DNA from: RGIG7213 sp045124505
Lineage (GTDB): Bacteria; Bacillota; Clostridia; Oscillospirales; CAG-272
Direction: 5' to 3'
Assembly (NCBI GenBank): GCA_045124505.1
Contig: JBGVLZ010000103.1
Span: 74,545-138,544, forward strand
Length of the DNA stretch: 64,000 bases
Of this stretch, positions 8,436-16,312 are shown one piece after another. Made by a program: the position numbers and the translations under genes. How positions within the stretch are numbered: position 1 is the stretch's first letter; each line of letters begins with the position of its first letter. The notes beneath the pieces are model-generated. The model had not been told where the DNA came from, did no database searches, and saw only the letters and a program-made list of their open reading frames with translations.

Positions 8436-8833
8436 TTGACATTATGCCGTCATTATGGCTTGTATCTGCTGTTTTATTCTCTCTTTTTTCGCTGTTTTAC
8501 AACAGCACGCTATCACTTTGTGCCCTTTCAGCATCACTTTTTTCGTTTGCTTTTTCGCTTTTGTCCCTGCCTATTTATCTTCAATGCTTTTCATTTATAA
8601 TGATCTGCTTTTCGCTGTTTATCCTGTCATTTTTTACAAGAAAAATAAATCGGGATAAAAAGCATATTTTTTGCGCAGTCAGCACCATTGATACATCAGG
8701 AGGCTTTGCCAAGCATCACGGAAAAATTTTTTCCGTTTACAGCAGGGACGAATATATCCGCTACAGGTGCGGAGAGGTATTCAAGGGTAAAAAATCAAAC
8801 GGCACCTATATACTTTGGGGCAAACACACTTGA
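8426..8833 (+). CDS. Small NfeD-like membrane protein
   Basis: 135 residues starting at TTG 8426, chosen because GGAGG at 8413-8417 is ideally spaced (8 bases). The first 80 residues are very hydrophobic (two or three membrane helices, beginning IMPSLWLVSAVLFSLFSLFY). The last 45 form a short polar beta-rich part (GGFAKHHGKIFSVYSRDEYIRYRCGEVFKGKK). This helix-then-small-beta-domain layout resembles short NfeD proteins, which work with membrane proteases or flotillins, but conservation is weak. The stop codon directly abuts the convergent dehydrogenase gene (8834). Codon use is T-rich because of the membrane part. Confidence 0.5.
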   Translation: MTIFDIMPSLWLVSAVLFSLFSLFYNSTLSLCALSASLFSFAFSLLSLPIYLQCFSFIMICFSLFILSFFTRKINRDKKHIFCAVSTIDTSGGFAKHHGKIFSVYSRDEYIRYRCGEVFKGKKSNGTYILWGKHT

Positions 8834-9895
8834 TCATTCGAAAGATACTTCTTTTCCAAGCTCAGCGGAATCGTATATACCCTGCATGATGCGGGCTGTT
8901 ATCTCCGCTTTGTCTATATGGGATCTGATATGTTCACCGCTTTGTATACAGTCAATAAAATGATTAATTTCCTGATTGAACATATTTGCAGTATTATCAA
9001 ATTCAGGCTTTTCAGTTGTAAGCTTGCCGTTTGTTACCGTGAACAGCTCAAAATCAGCACCGTATTTCAAACGGATCCCGCCCTTTGTACCGATAAAATC
9101 TATATACGTTTCAGGTACGAAAATATTCTGCGCCCAGGCACCGTTAAATGTCATTGTCGGTCCTTCGGTTCTGATAAATCCTGTAACAAATTCTTCAACA
9201 TCATACGTGCCGTTATAATCGGGGGGACCTGCCCACATGCTTTCAAATACGTAATCACGCATATTTGTTGCAAGCTTGCTGTATGTTTGCGCCGATACCG
9301 TTTTCGGTTCGGGATCATTCATACAGTACATAACAAGGTCAAGGTAATGAACACCCCAGTCGATAAGTACACCGCCGCCCGAAACTGACTTTGTGGTGAA
9401 CATACCGCCAAGACCGGGAATACAGCGAGGCTGACGGAAAGAAATGTATATGTGATATACATCTCCGAGAATACCGTCAGAGATTATTTCTTTTATTTTG
9501 TTGACAGCATTATTAAAGCGGTTAACAACACCGATATTAAGTATTTTACCCGTTTCCTCAGCCGTTTTCTGCATAAGATGAACTTCATCGATGGTTCTTG
9601 CCGCAGGCTTTTCGCAAAGTACATTCTTACCCGCCCTCAAAAAATCACATGAGATTATCGGGTGCATATCATTCGGTGTGCAGACAGATACAGCATCAAG
9701 CTCAGGATCATTTAATATTTCCTTATAATCATATACCGCAATACCGCCGTGCGCCGCTACCTGTTCATCAGCACGTTCAGGGATAATATCACAGAAATAC
9801 TTTATATTTACATCCGGATTTGCAAGATAGCTCGGTATATGTGCACTCTTTGCTATAGTACCGCAGCCAATTACAGCAACATTTACTTTACTCAT
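8834..9895 (-). CDS. Gfo/Idh/MocA family NAD(P)-dependent oxidoreductase
   Basis: 353 residues from the ATG at 9893-9895, which has an AAAGGA ribosome site. The frame is open to 9985, but family members begin at the Rossmann strand. The N-terminal Rossmann fold shows VAVIGCGTIAKSAHIPSY. CEKPAA at about residue 95 is the family EKP motif (catalytic Lys region). GGVLIDWGVHYLDL carries the expected catalytic His in the C-terminal domain. It would oxidise or reduce a sugar or inositol-like substrate with NAD(P); the substrate is not predictable. It is a single gene convergent with the NfeD-like gene, close to a sugar-phosphate isomerase that may act in the same pathway (inference from context). 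Confidence 0.9.
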   Translation of the reverse strand: MSKVNVAVIGCGTIAKSAHIPSYLANPDVNIKYFCDIIPERADEQVAAHGGIAVYDYKEILNDPELDAVSVCTPNDMHPIISCDFLRAGKNVLCEKPAARTIDEVHLMQKTAEETGKILNIGVVNRFNNAVNKIKEIISDGILGDVYHIYISFRQPRCIPGLGGMFTTKSVSGGGVLIDWGVHYLDLVMYCMNDPEPKTVSAQTYSKLATNMRDYVFESMWAGPPDYNGTYDVEEFVTGFIRTEGPTMTFNGAWAQNIFVPETYIDFIGTKGGIRLKYGADFELFTVTNGKLTTEKPEFDNTANMFNQEINHFIDCIQSGEHIRSHIDKAEITARIMQGIYDSAELGKEVSFE

Positions 9896-10013
9896 AGTAT
9901 TATATCCTTTCATGTTGTTGGTAGTATTGTACATCATTATAGGGCACAATTCAAGACTTTTCAAAAAAATATTGCATTTTTTCAAATTATTTTATTTTTT
10001 TTCAAAAAAGGTA

Positions 10014-10042
10014 TTGACAAAACGAGAAAGTTGTGGTATTAT
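10014..10042 (+). promoter_or_regulatory. Promoter of the tRNA-Thr/tRNA-Tyr operon
   Basis: Consensus TTGACA at 10014-10019 and TATTAT at 10037-10042 with a 17-base spacer, about 40 bases before the first tRNA. Confidence 0.85.
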
Positions 10043-10082
10043 ATCGGTGTTGTCAGCGAGGCAACAAAAAAATGAAAAATGT

Positions 10083-10157
10083 GCTGGTGTGGCTCAATGG
10101 CAGAGCAGCTGATTTGTAATCAGCAGGTTGTTGGTTCGACTCCGATCACCAGCTCCA
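10083..10157 (+). tRNA. tRNA-Thr (anticodon TGT)
   Basis: A full cloverleaf can be folded: acceptor GCTGGTG/CACCAGC, anticodon stem GCTGA/TCAGC around the loop TTTGTAA (anticodon TGT at 10115-10117), T-loop TTCGACT, discriminator T at 10154 and an encoded CCA at 10155-10157. It reads ACA codons. Confidence 0.95.
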
Positions 10158-10164
10158 TTTTTTT

Positions 10165-10250
10165 GGGGGAATTCCCGAGCGGCCAAAGGGGGCAGACTGT
10201 AAATCTGTTGTGCATTCACTTCGGTGGTCCGAATCCACCTTCCCCCACCA
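10165..10250 (+). tRNA. tRNA-Tyr (anticodon GTA)
   Basis: Class II tRNA with acceptor stem GGGGGAA/TTCCCCC, anticodon loop CTGTAAA (anticodon GTA), a long variable arm as expected for bacterial tRNA-Tyr, discriminator A and encoded CCA at 10248-10250. It follows tRNA-Thr by 7 bases and is co-transcribed with it. Confidence 0.95.
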
Positions 10251-10258
10251 ACAAAAAA

Positions 10259-10294
10259 CGCACCTTTGTCTACCAAGACAAAGGTGCGTTTTTT
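10259..10294 (+). terminator. Intrinsic terminator of the tRNA operon
   Basis: A 12-base perfect stem, CGCACCTTTGTC at 10259-10270 and GACAAAGGTGCG at 10277-10288, then six T. Confidence 0.95.
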
Positions 10295-10298
10295 GAAC

Positions 10299-10415
10299 TA
10301 AGTGTTCCGCTTGTGCGGAACGTGAAGTATGCTTTGCAAGTGAAGTGAGGCTCCGCCTCGTGAAGTAGTGCCATGGAGTTCGCAAGCGAACTCCGCACGA
10401 TATGCGGAACACTTA
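10299..10415. repeat. Nested palindromic repeat element with 12-base terminal inverted repeats
   Basis: The ends TAAGTGTTCCGC (10299-10310) and GCGGAACACTTA (10404-10415) are perfect inverted repeats. Between them lie several short hairpins in series: CCGCTTGTGCGG, GAGGCTCCGCCTC and GGAGTTCGCAAGCGAACTCC, joined by repeats of GTGAAGT. No coding potential. It lies between the tRNA terminator and the next gene and could be a small non-autonomous mobile element or a structured RNA. Confidence 0.65.
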
Positions 10416-10515
10416 ACATCACTACTACAACATACGCAGAAATATGATATATTCGAAACTGCGGTTTATACCATGTTATAAATATCATATTTTGCCAATA
10501 TAAAATGGTAACGTC

Positions 10516-11277
10516 ATGAAAAAACTTATTTCTTTAATTCTCTTATGCCTTCTGACAATTTCACTCCTTACCTTAACCGCATTTGCAGAGGATATAAATT
10601 TTTCCGGCAATGCATCATTCGTCACGTTGCGTGCGGGCGGTGGTGGCGGAGGTGGCGGAAGCGGCGGTGGCGGTGGCGGCGGTTCCTCGCATCACACATC
10701 GCACGGCACAAAAAACGCATCATTAATTGATTACGTGATGCTTCCGTTTATATTATTCTCTTCATCAATCATTTTTTACATCACACTTTCAAAGCGTTCA
10801 AGAGCTTCAAAAAAGCTGATGAAGAAAATAATGCAAAGCGACAGCGCATGGAAATACGAAGACATTTCAAAAACAGTAAGCGATGCGTTTTACTCAATAC
10901 AGAATGCATGGACAAATATGGATATGTCCACATCATCAAAATATATGTCATATGAACTTTACGCCGAGTTTCAGACAAAGCTGAACTGGATGGCATACAG
11001 ACACGAAAGAAACATCTTAGAGAAGATAAAGCTGATAGATGCCCTTCCCGTTTCCGTGCACGACGATCCCGACAACTCGCACGACCACGTATGGTTCTAC
11101 ATAAAAGGAAAAATGGTAGATTATACGGTAAATACAGAAACACAGTCAAGAATCGACGGCAGTACATTAAACACATCATTCGTAGAATATTGGCAATTTG
11201 TCAGACAAAATAACAGCTGGGTTTTAAATAAGATCTTACAAAAAGACGAATCATATAAAATTAACTTCAGCGAATAA
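10516..11277 (+). CDS. Tim44-like domain protein with signal peptide and Gly-rich linker
   Basis: 253 residues. It starts with a signal peptide (about 1-24, ending TAFA), then a glycine-rich tract (about 41-57) followed by SSHHTSHG. A membrane helix follows (about 70-90, MLPFILFSSSIIFYI). The remainder (about 105-253) resembles a Tim44-like/NTF2-type domain: DAFYSIQNAWTNMDMS, then the ELYAEFQTKL region and a closing VEYWQFVRQNNSWVLNKI. Secreted Gly-rich/Tim44 proteins of this plan are common in Firmicutes, with no firm function. It stands alone, convergent with the XRE regulator across a shared terminator. Confidence 0.8.
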   Translation: MKKLISLILLCLLTISLLTLTAFAEDINFSGNASFVTLRAGGGGGGGGSGGGGGGGSSHHTSHGTKNASLIDYVMLPFILFSSSIIFYITLSKRSRASKKLMKKIMQSDSAWKYEDISKTVSDAFYSIQNAWTNMDMSTSSKYMSYELYAEFQTKLNWMAYRHERNILEKIKLIDALPVSVHDDPDNSHDHVWFYIKGKMVDYTVNTETQSRIDGSTLNTSFVEYWQFVRQNNSWVLNKILQKDESYKINFSE

Positions 11278-11323
11278 TATAATAAATTCGCATCAGATGC
11301 ATTATTTCATTTATATAAACAAA

Positions 11324-11374
11324 AAGGACTGATAAAATTGGTGAATCATACCAAATTCAAATCAGTCCTTGTTT
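11324..11374. terminator. Bidirectional intrinsic terminator
   Basis: AAGGACTGAT (11324-11333) pairs with ATCAGTCCTT (11361-11370), with an inner stem TTGGT/ACCAA (11338-11342 and 11350-11354). A-rich and T-rich flanks let it serve the convergent genes on both sides. Confidence 0.85.
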
Positions 11375-11390
11375 TATTAAAGTCAAGAGC

Positions 11391-12836
11391 TTATCTTATG
11401 TCATTTATGCACCGGGCGATGATCTCAGCAGAACGTGTCTTTGTATAAAGATATCTGCTTTCAAAAAGCATATCAAAGAAGTTCGATGCTTCATCAAGCA
11501 ATGTTGCCTCGCTTGTAACAACACCAACCTGCCCTGAAAAATCAGCCGCACTTGATATTGTCACACTGAACATAAGCTGACAGTCCTTCATATAGTCTAT
11601 CATTGTATCTATCGTAAAGTCCACAAAATCCTCGTTTATGATACGGAAGTCAGACGAGCCGTTTTCAATCGCCTCGAGCAATTTTGAAAGTATCCGCTTT
11701 CTCGACTCAACCGGGGCAGGTCTTACATACTCTTCAGGGAAATCATAAAGCATGCCTGTCTGTGCAAAATCATAAAGTCCTTTCTTTGTGAATGCACCTT
11801 TTTTCAGTCTGTTTTTATACGAACTGTAATACATGTGGATCGAAGGCAATATCTCATTTATCTCAGGATACTCCACTCTGGCAACCTGTTGCATCTGTTC
11901 ATACTCCATAAACGGTGCAACACACGGAGAATGCTGGAAATAGCAGGCATACGAAAGCGAGCTCATTGATCTTTTAATTGAATCAAACAAATCAAATACA
12001 GAAGAATAGCGGCGCACAAGGCTTTTCATTCCATCCATACGCTTCTGACACATATCCGCAAAACCGTCTACCGTTTCCCTGTCCGTTATGGCAAGAGCTT
12101 TATCAAGATTTTCATTCACGAATATTACTTCATCTGACAGAAGGATATAATACGAAAATCCGAAAGGCAGTATATCTGTTTTTTCAGACGTATATTCGTA
12201 AAGAATATCTCCGCTTCCGATAAAAAACGGTGCGCAGTCAATAACCCTCAAAAAATTTCCAAGGCTTCCCTTTGCCTTATTTTTCGTTATCTGCGTACAC
12301 ATTTTAAAGTTTACACGTTCCGAAACATCCGCAAGAATTGAAACTACACTTTCATGAAGTATTTTGTTATCAATAGTGAGATTTGTATAGACCTTCGGAG
12401 CTGAAACCGTGTCCACTTCTCTTTTTACCGCCTCCAACACATATACAAGAACCTCTGTATGTGTTTTAAGCATATTTATTCCGTTTTCTTTACAAGAGAT
12501 ATTCCATTTTTCATGGCGAGGTATTTTCAACTTCTGCATTGAAAACTGAGTGAACGGAGAGGAAAGTTCATTTTTCTTAATGATATCATCAAGCTGACGG
12601 CAAGCCGCGCTTCCGAAGCGGGCGATATCCAACTCCTGCATTAAAGAACATTTTTTCGCCTTTGAAATCGGAATAACATCCATGATGGCATTAAGCTCAT
12701 CAAGTGTCGGTATTTTCTGACCGTTTACAATTTTTGTTACAATCGAACGCGAAATATTTGCACATGCGGCTATACGCATAACTGACATATCATTTTCACT
12801 TATCTCATTTGAAAGTATTTCGCTGAATGCAGACAT
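11391..12836 (-). CDS. XRE-like HTH regulator with long uncharacterised C-terminal region
   Basis: 481 residues. The first 65 or so look like an XRE/Cro-type helix-turn-helix (SVMRIAACANISRSIVTKIVNGQKIPTLDELNAIMDV, with the sequence-reading helix around SRSIVTKIVNG). The remaining 400 residues match no family I can name. They have no membrane segment or signal peptide and contain several aromatic-rich helical stretches, so a cytoplasmic sensing or oligomerisation region is likely. It lies divergent from proC with a 245-base intergenic region that contains an AT-rich inverted repeat (12962-12980), a possible binding site. The effector and targets are unknown. Confidence 0.72.
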   Translation of the reverse strand: MSAFSEILSNEISENDMSVMRIAACANISRSIVTKIVNGQKIPTLDELNAIMDVIPISKAKKCSLMQELDIARFGSAACRQLDDIIKKNELSSPFTQFSMQKLKIPRHEKWNISCKENGINMLKTHTEVLVYVLEAVKREVDTVSAPKVYTNLTIDNKILHESVVSILADVSERVNFKMCTQITKNKAKGSLGNFLRVIDCAPFFIGSGDILYEYTSEKTDILPFGFSYYILLSDEVIFVNENLDKALAITDRETVDGFADMCQKRMDGMKSLVRRYSSVFDLFDSIKRSMSSLSYACYFQHSPCVAPFMEYEQMQQVARVEYPEINEILPSIHMYYSSYKNRLKKGAFTKKGLYDFAQTGMLYDFPEEYVRPAPVESRKRILSKLLEAIENGSSDFRIINEDFVDFTIDTMIDYMKDCQLMFSVTISSAADFSGQVGVVTSEATLLDEASNFFDMLFESRYLYTKTRSAEIIARCINDIR

Positions 12837-12961
12837 TATCTATCTCCTTCCTATCGTTTATTTTCTCACACGATAATAACACATTTTAATCATTTCGTCA
12901 AGTTTTTTGACTGATAATCATTCAAATTATTATTTTTTTCTCCAAATTATGCACACCAAGC

Positions 12962-12980
12962 AATTATCTTTACGATAATT
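12962..12980. promoter_or_regulatory. Inverted repeat, possible operator between the XRE regulator and proC
   Basis: AATTATC and GATAATT, 7 bases each with a 5-base spacer, in the divergent intergenic region. Similar GATAAT runs occur near 12865-12875 and 12913-12918. Assignment to the neighbouring regulator is inference only. Confidence 0.35.
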
Positions 12981-13033
12981 AATTATAAACTAAAAAAATT
13001 TCAAATGTGTACATATGATTTATGTATTTAATA

Positions 13034-13042
13034 TGTTATAAT
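13034..13042 (+). promoter_or_regulatory. Extended -10 promoter element for proC
   Basis: TGTTATAAT, that is TGn plus a perfect TATAAT at 13037-13042, about 40 bases before the proC start. No good -35 is seen, which is usual for extended -10 promoters. Confidence 0.6.
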
Positions 13043-13081
13043 GACATATATACTTTTTAAATTTTAAATTCGGAGAGAAAC

Positions 13082-13897
13082 ATGAACGAAAAAATTGCTT
13101 TTATCGGTGTTGGAAACATGGCGCACGCCATAATCAACGGAATACTCAAAAACAGCTCCGATTTCTCATCGGACGATATAATCCTTTACGATAAATTTCC
13201 CTCTCAGCTTAATGACTATCCGACATTAAAAGCAGCCGCTACCGCAACAGATGCGGCAAAGGAAGCCGATTTTGTTGTGTTTGCGGTAAAGCCGCAAAAC
13301 TTCAGCGAGCTTTTAAGTGAGCTTCGTGAGGGCGGTATTGATTACAAAAACAAAACATTTATAACAATTGCCGCAGGAATAAGCTGTGAATATATTCAGT
13401 CTTATTTTCCCCATGCCGCAGTTGTAAGGGTAATGCCCAACACGCCTATGCTTATCGGTGCGGGTGTTTGTTCCGTTTGCAAAAACGAATTTGTAAGCGA
13501 GAAAAATTTCAAAACCGCATTTTCTCTTTTCTCTGCTCTCGGTGTTGCATTTGAGCTTACAGAAGACAAGATGAATGCAATAATCTCCCTGACATCATCT
13601 TCCCCTGCATATATATTTTTGTTTATAAAGGCTCTGATGGACGGTGCTGTAATGCAGGGACTTGAATTCAAAGACGAAAAGGAAATGAGAAGGATCGCAT
13701 GCGAAACTGTCATAGGTTCAGCTAAACTGCTTATGAACAGTGAAAAATCTCCTGAACAGCTCATAAAAGATGTCACTTCCCCCGGCGGTACAACAGCAGA
13801 AGCGATGAAAGTCTTTTACGGGGCTGAATTTGAAAAAACAGTACACGAAGCCATGCTTGCATGTACAAAGCGTGCTGACGAGCTTTCAAAGAAATAA
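13082..13897 (+). CDS. proC: Pyrroline-5-carboxylate reductase
   Basis: 271 residues, normal length. It reduces 1-pyrroline-5-carboxylate to L-proline with NAD(P)H in the cytoplasm. The N-terminal Rossmann motif GVGNMAHAIINGIL, the central VRVMPNTPMLIGAG, the dimer-domain signature SSSPAYIFLFIKALMDGAV and the late DVTSPGGTTAEAM are all diagnostic of the family. The start ATG has GGAGAG just upstream. It is the first gene of a plus-strand run, but the next gene is 63 bases away and unrelated. The proA/proB genes are not in the window. Confidence 0.97.
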   Translation: MNEKIAFIGVGNMAHAIINGILKNSSDFSSDDIILYDKFPSQLNDYPTLKAAATATDAAKEADFVVFAVKPQNFSELLSELREGGIDYKNKTFITIAAGISCEYIQSYFPHAAVVRVMPNTPMLIGAGVCSVCKNEFVSEKNFKTAFSLFSALGVAFELTEDKMNAIISLTSSSPAYIFLFIKALMDGAVMQGLEFKDEKEMRRIACETVIGSAKLLMNSEKSPEQLIKDVTSPGGTTAEAMKVFYGAEFEKTVHEAMLACTKRADELSKK

Positions 13898-13960
13898 TCG
13901 GAATATTCACATACAGCACTTCATATTCTTTAACAAGAATAAAGAAACGGAGTGTCAAAA

Positions 13961-14584
13961 ATGAAATATATTACCGACGGAGAAAATAACAGCCAAAACA
14001 CAAAGCACGGCGACGATATTGCTACACGTACACTTTACACGCTTGCAAAGCGAAAGGACAGGCGGAATTATTTTTCCGCATCACTTGTATTTTTGTGTGT
14101 TATATTTTTTCTGTCGATAACCGTCGGATGTCTGTTGTACATTTATCTAAAGCAAACAAACGCTTTACCTGTTTTTGATATTCAGACATCTGCTGATGCG
14201 TTTACGGAACATGCCAAAACGGTACTTAAAAATTATTTTATATCTTTTCTTCCGTTTGCGCTTGTTTTCGTTCTCGGATTTACGACACTATGCTCACTGA
14301 TCAACGGCTTGCTGTGCGCATGTCTCGGCGTCTTCTGCGGTTTCTTTGTCACATATATGTATAAGCTGTCAGGCTTCGGATGCTTGCCCGCTTCCCTGTC
14401 GCTTGCTTTATACTGCTTCGTATTTCTGTATTTTTCGGCAGTATCGGTAAGCTTTTCTCACAGCCTGAATCCAAACGGCGAATTTGACAGACTGTTTGAA
14501 GAAGATCTTGCGTGCTATCTGCGTTATCTTTTAACCTCTGCTGCGGCAATTCTTGCCGCATGCATGATCTACCACATTATCTGA
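13961..14584 (+). CDS. Hypothetical four-helix membrane protein, weakly SpoIIM-like
   Basis: 207 residues from the ATG at 13961 (GGAG at 13949-13952). An in-frame GTG at 13952 overlaps the ribosome site and is less likely. A 45-residue polar N-terminus is followed by about four or five hydrophobic helices (first at about 45-70). The segment FISFLPFALVFVLGFTTLCSLINGLLCACLGVFCGFF resembles the stage II sporulation protein M/DUF95 core, where a membrane helix precedes a Gly-rich turn, but this is a weak visual match. It is 12 bases ahead of the DUF624 protein and probably co-transcribed. Confidence 0.55.
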   Translation: MKYITDGENNSQNTKHGDDIATRTLYTLAKRKDRRNYFSASLVFLCVIFFLSITVGCLLYIYLKQTNALPVFDIQTSADAFTEHAKTVLKNYFISFLPFALVFVLGFTTLCSLINGLLCACLGVFCGFFVTYMYKLSGFGCLPASLSLALYCFVFLYFSAVSVSFSHSLNPNGEFDRLFEEDLACYLRYLLTSAAAILAACMIYHII

Positions 14585-14596
14585 AGGAAATTTAAA

Positions 14597-15556
14597 ATGG
14601 AAAGAAAAAAAATTCTCAAGCTTCCGAACATATTTGATACCCAAAAAGAAGGAAAAGGTGTTGAAAAAGGTGAAGTAAAAGAGCCTACGTTCAAAAACTT
14701 TTTCAAATATTTCGGAAGATCTATAACAAAACTTCTTAATGTAAACCTTATGTTTACCCTTTTGTGTCTGCCTGTTTTTTCTCTGTTTTTTGCTATTGCA
14801 GGATTCACAAATCTTTCAGCTCCTGCGGCGTCCGGGACGCTTTTCGGTCCTGTACGTTCTGCGATCATAAGCGGAAATATAAATCCCGTGACAATGTCGC
14901 TGTTCGGCGCATACGGTGTTCAAACAGACCAAAGCGTGCGTCTTACCGTACCGACACTTATATTTTTCGGTATAGCCGCACTCATTATTTTCACATGGGG
15001 CTACGCAAACACAGGAATGTTTTACGTTATAAGAAACATTCAGAAGGGCGAACCGGTGTTCATGTTTGCCGACTTCAAGCAAACAATAAAGCAAAATAAA
15101 TTCCAGTCGCTTGTACTCGGCATCATAGATCTTGCGATCATCGGACTTACGTTCTATGATTTGCAGTTTTTCGCTATCAACTCGTCACTTTCAACTATGT
15201 ACAGCGTTATGTTCTGGATATGTATCTTCATCGGTATCACGTATATGATAATGAGAGTTTATATCTATCTTATGCTTGTCACATTTGACCTTTCGATATA
15301 TAAAATGTTCAAAAACGGACTTATATTTTCATTTATCGGACTTAAAAGAAACATCCCTGCAATTTTGGGAATGCTCATTGTCATCGCATTTAACGTCTTT
15401 ATCTTTATAGGATTTTTGCCAGTTGGAATCGTTTTACCGTTTGTTCTGACATTTTCAACGTGTGCGTATATAGGAGTTTACGCAGCTTATCCGAAGATAA
15501 AGGAAGTTATGATCGACCCGTATTACAACGAAAACGGCGAAGAAGAAGCAGAGTAA
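14597..15556 (+). CDS. DUF624 (YesL-like) membrane protein
   Basis: 319 residues with about six membrane helices. A polar N-terminal 45 residues leads into the first helix (MFTLLCLPVFSLFFAIAGF). The family signature is the stretch GYANTGMFYVIRNIQKGEPVFMFADFKQTIKQN, which fits the DUF624 pattern GxxxYxxRNxxRGEPxxxxxDF. YesL-type proteins often sit near sugar transporters or sporulation genes, and their function is not established. The protein ends with an acidic tail. It is followed by a bidirectional terminator shared with the convergent deacetylase operon. Confidence 0.72.
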   Translation: MERKKILKLPNIFDTQKEGKGVEKGEVKEPTFKNFFKYFGRSITKLLNVNLMFTLLCLPVFSLFFAIAGFTNLSAPAASGTLFGPVRSAIISGNINPVTMSLFGAYGVQTDQSVRLTVPTLIFFGIAALIIFTWGYANTGMFYVIRNIQKGEPVFMFADFKQTIKQNKFQSLVLGIIDLAIIGLTFYDLQFFAINSSLSTMYSVMFWICIFIGITYMIMRVYIYLMLVTFDLSIYKMFKNGLIFSFIGLKRNIPAILGMLIVIAFNVFIFIGFLPVGIVLPFVLTFSTCAYIGVYAAYPKIKEVMIDPYYNENGEEEAE

Positions 15557-15596
15557 TAAATATACTTCTTTGCTGTAATTTTAAATATAAATATCA

Positions 15597-15628
15597 AAAG
15601 ACAGGTTTTCAGGCAAACCTGTCTTTTG
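15597..15628. terminator. Bidirectional intrinsic terminator
   Basis: AAAGACAGGTTT (15597-15608) and AAACCTGTCTTT (15615-15626) form a perfect 12-base stem with a 6-base loop between convergent genes. Confidence 0.9.
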
Positions 15629-15631
15629 TGC

Positions 15632-16312
15632 TTATTCAGCTGAAATAAGCTCTGATACGGTCAGAAATTCGTATCCTCTTTCAATAAGCTTCGGTATCAC
15701 ATCTTCAAGTGCATCGGGAGTGGGTGTGTCGGGAGTTATAAAGTCATGAAACAAAATTATATCTCCGCATTTAACACCGTCAAGTATTTTTTTTGATATA
15801 TCTGTCGACGGCGTATGTGCCCAGTCCCTCGTATCATGTGACCACAATATCACCGAGCAACCGCATTTTTTCGCTGTACTTGTAATATTTTTTCCGCAAA
15901 ACCCTTCAGGAGGGCGGAAAATAGTAGGTGTTTTATCGGTTATTTTTGAAATAATAGCCGATGTTTTTTCAATTTCCCTTTGCAGTTCCTCATCCGATAT
16001 ACTCTTCAAATGCGGATGAGAATAGGTGTGATTGCCTATTTCATGCCCATGTGATGCTATCTTCTTTACCTTTTCGGGATATTTTTCAGCATTTACACCT
16101 ATTACAAAAAACGTCGCCTTGACACCGTAGCTTTCAAGAATATCGAGTATTCTGTCAGTATACTTATAATGCGGGCCGTCATCAAATGTCAGGGCGATTT
16201 TTTTATCCTTCGTGGAAATGCATCTGTACACATCGGAAAAAGCCGACGTGCGTATCACAGCAAAAGAACACAGACTTAAAGCAAGTGCCAAACATATAAG
16301 CTTTATCCGCAT
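15632..16312 (-). CDS. Polysaccharide deacetylase (NodB domain, CE4 family)
   Basis: 226 residues. N-terminal signal peptide or anchor (residues 1-24), then a complete NodB domain: TFDDGP (motif 1, catalytic and metal Asp), HEIGNHTYSHPHL (motif 2, H-x3-H metal site), FRPPEG (motif 3), LWSHDTRDW (motif 4) and ILFHDF (motif 5). It should remove acetyl groups from N-acetylated glycans such as peptidoglycan outside the membrane. Its start overlaps the last 10 bases of the upstream deacetylase gene, so the two are translated from one mRNA. The order suggests a pair acting on the wall, perhaps in sporulation. Confidence 0.93.
   Translation of the reverse strand: MRIKLICLALALSLCSFAVIRTSAFSDVYRCISTKDKKIALTFDDGPHYKYTDRILDILESYGVKATFFVIGVNAEKYPEKVKKIASHGHEIGNHTYSHPHLKSISDEELQREIEKTSAIISKITDKTPTIFRPPEGFCGKNITSTAKKCGCSVILWSHDTRDWAHTPSTDISKKILDGVKCGDIILFHDFITPDTPTPDALEDVIPKLIERGYEFLTVSELISAE

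Noticed and set aside
9749..10112. Open frames spanning the promoter and the tRNA genes
   Set aside because: They overlap the dehydrogenase on the other strand, the tRNA promoter and tRNA-Thr; no family likeness.
10094..10412. Minus-strand open frames across the tRNA genes and the palindromic repeat
   Set aside because: They are the complement of structured RNA genes and hairpins; such frames are a well-known false annotation over tRNA-Tyr.
10653..10683. Gly-rich GGC/GGT tract in the Tim44-like gene as a microsatellite
   Set aside because: It is in frame, codes for the usual Gly-rich linker of this family and needs no other explanation.
16303..16312. Possible frameshift where the two deacetylase genes meet
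   Set aside because: Each gene has its own signal peptide and full NodB motifs, so this is a normal 10-base overlap of two genes.
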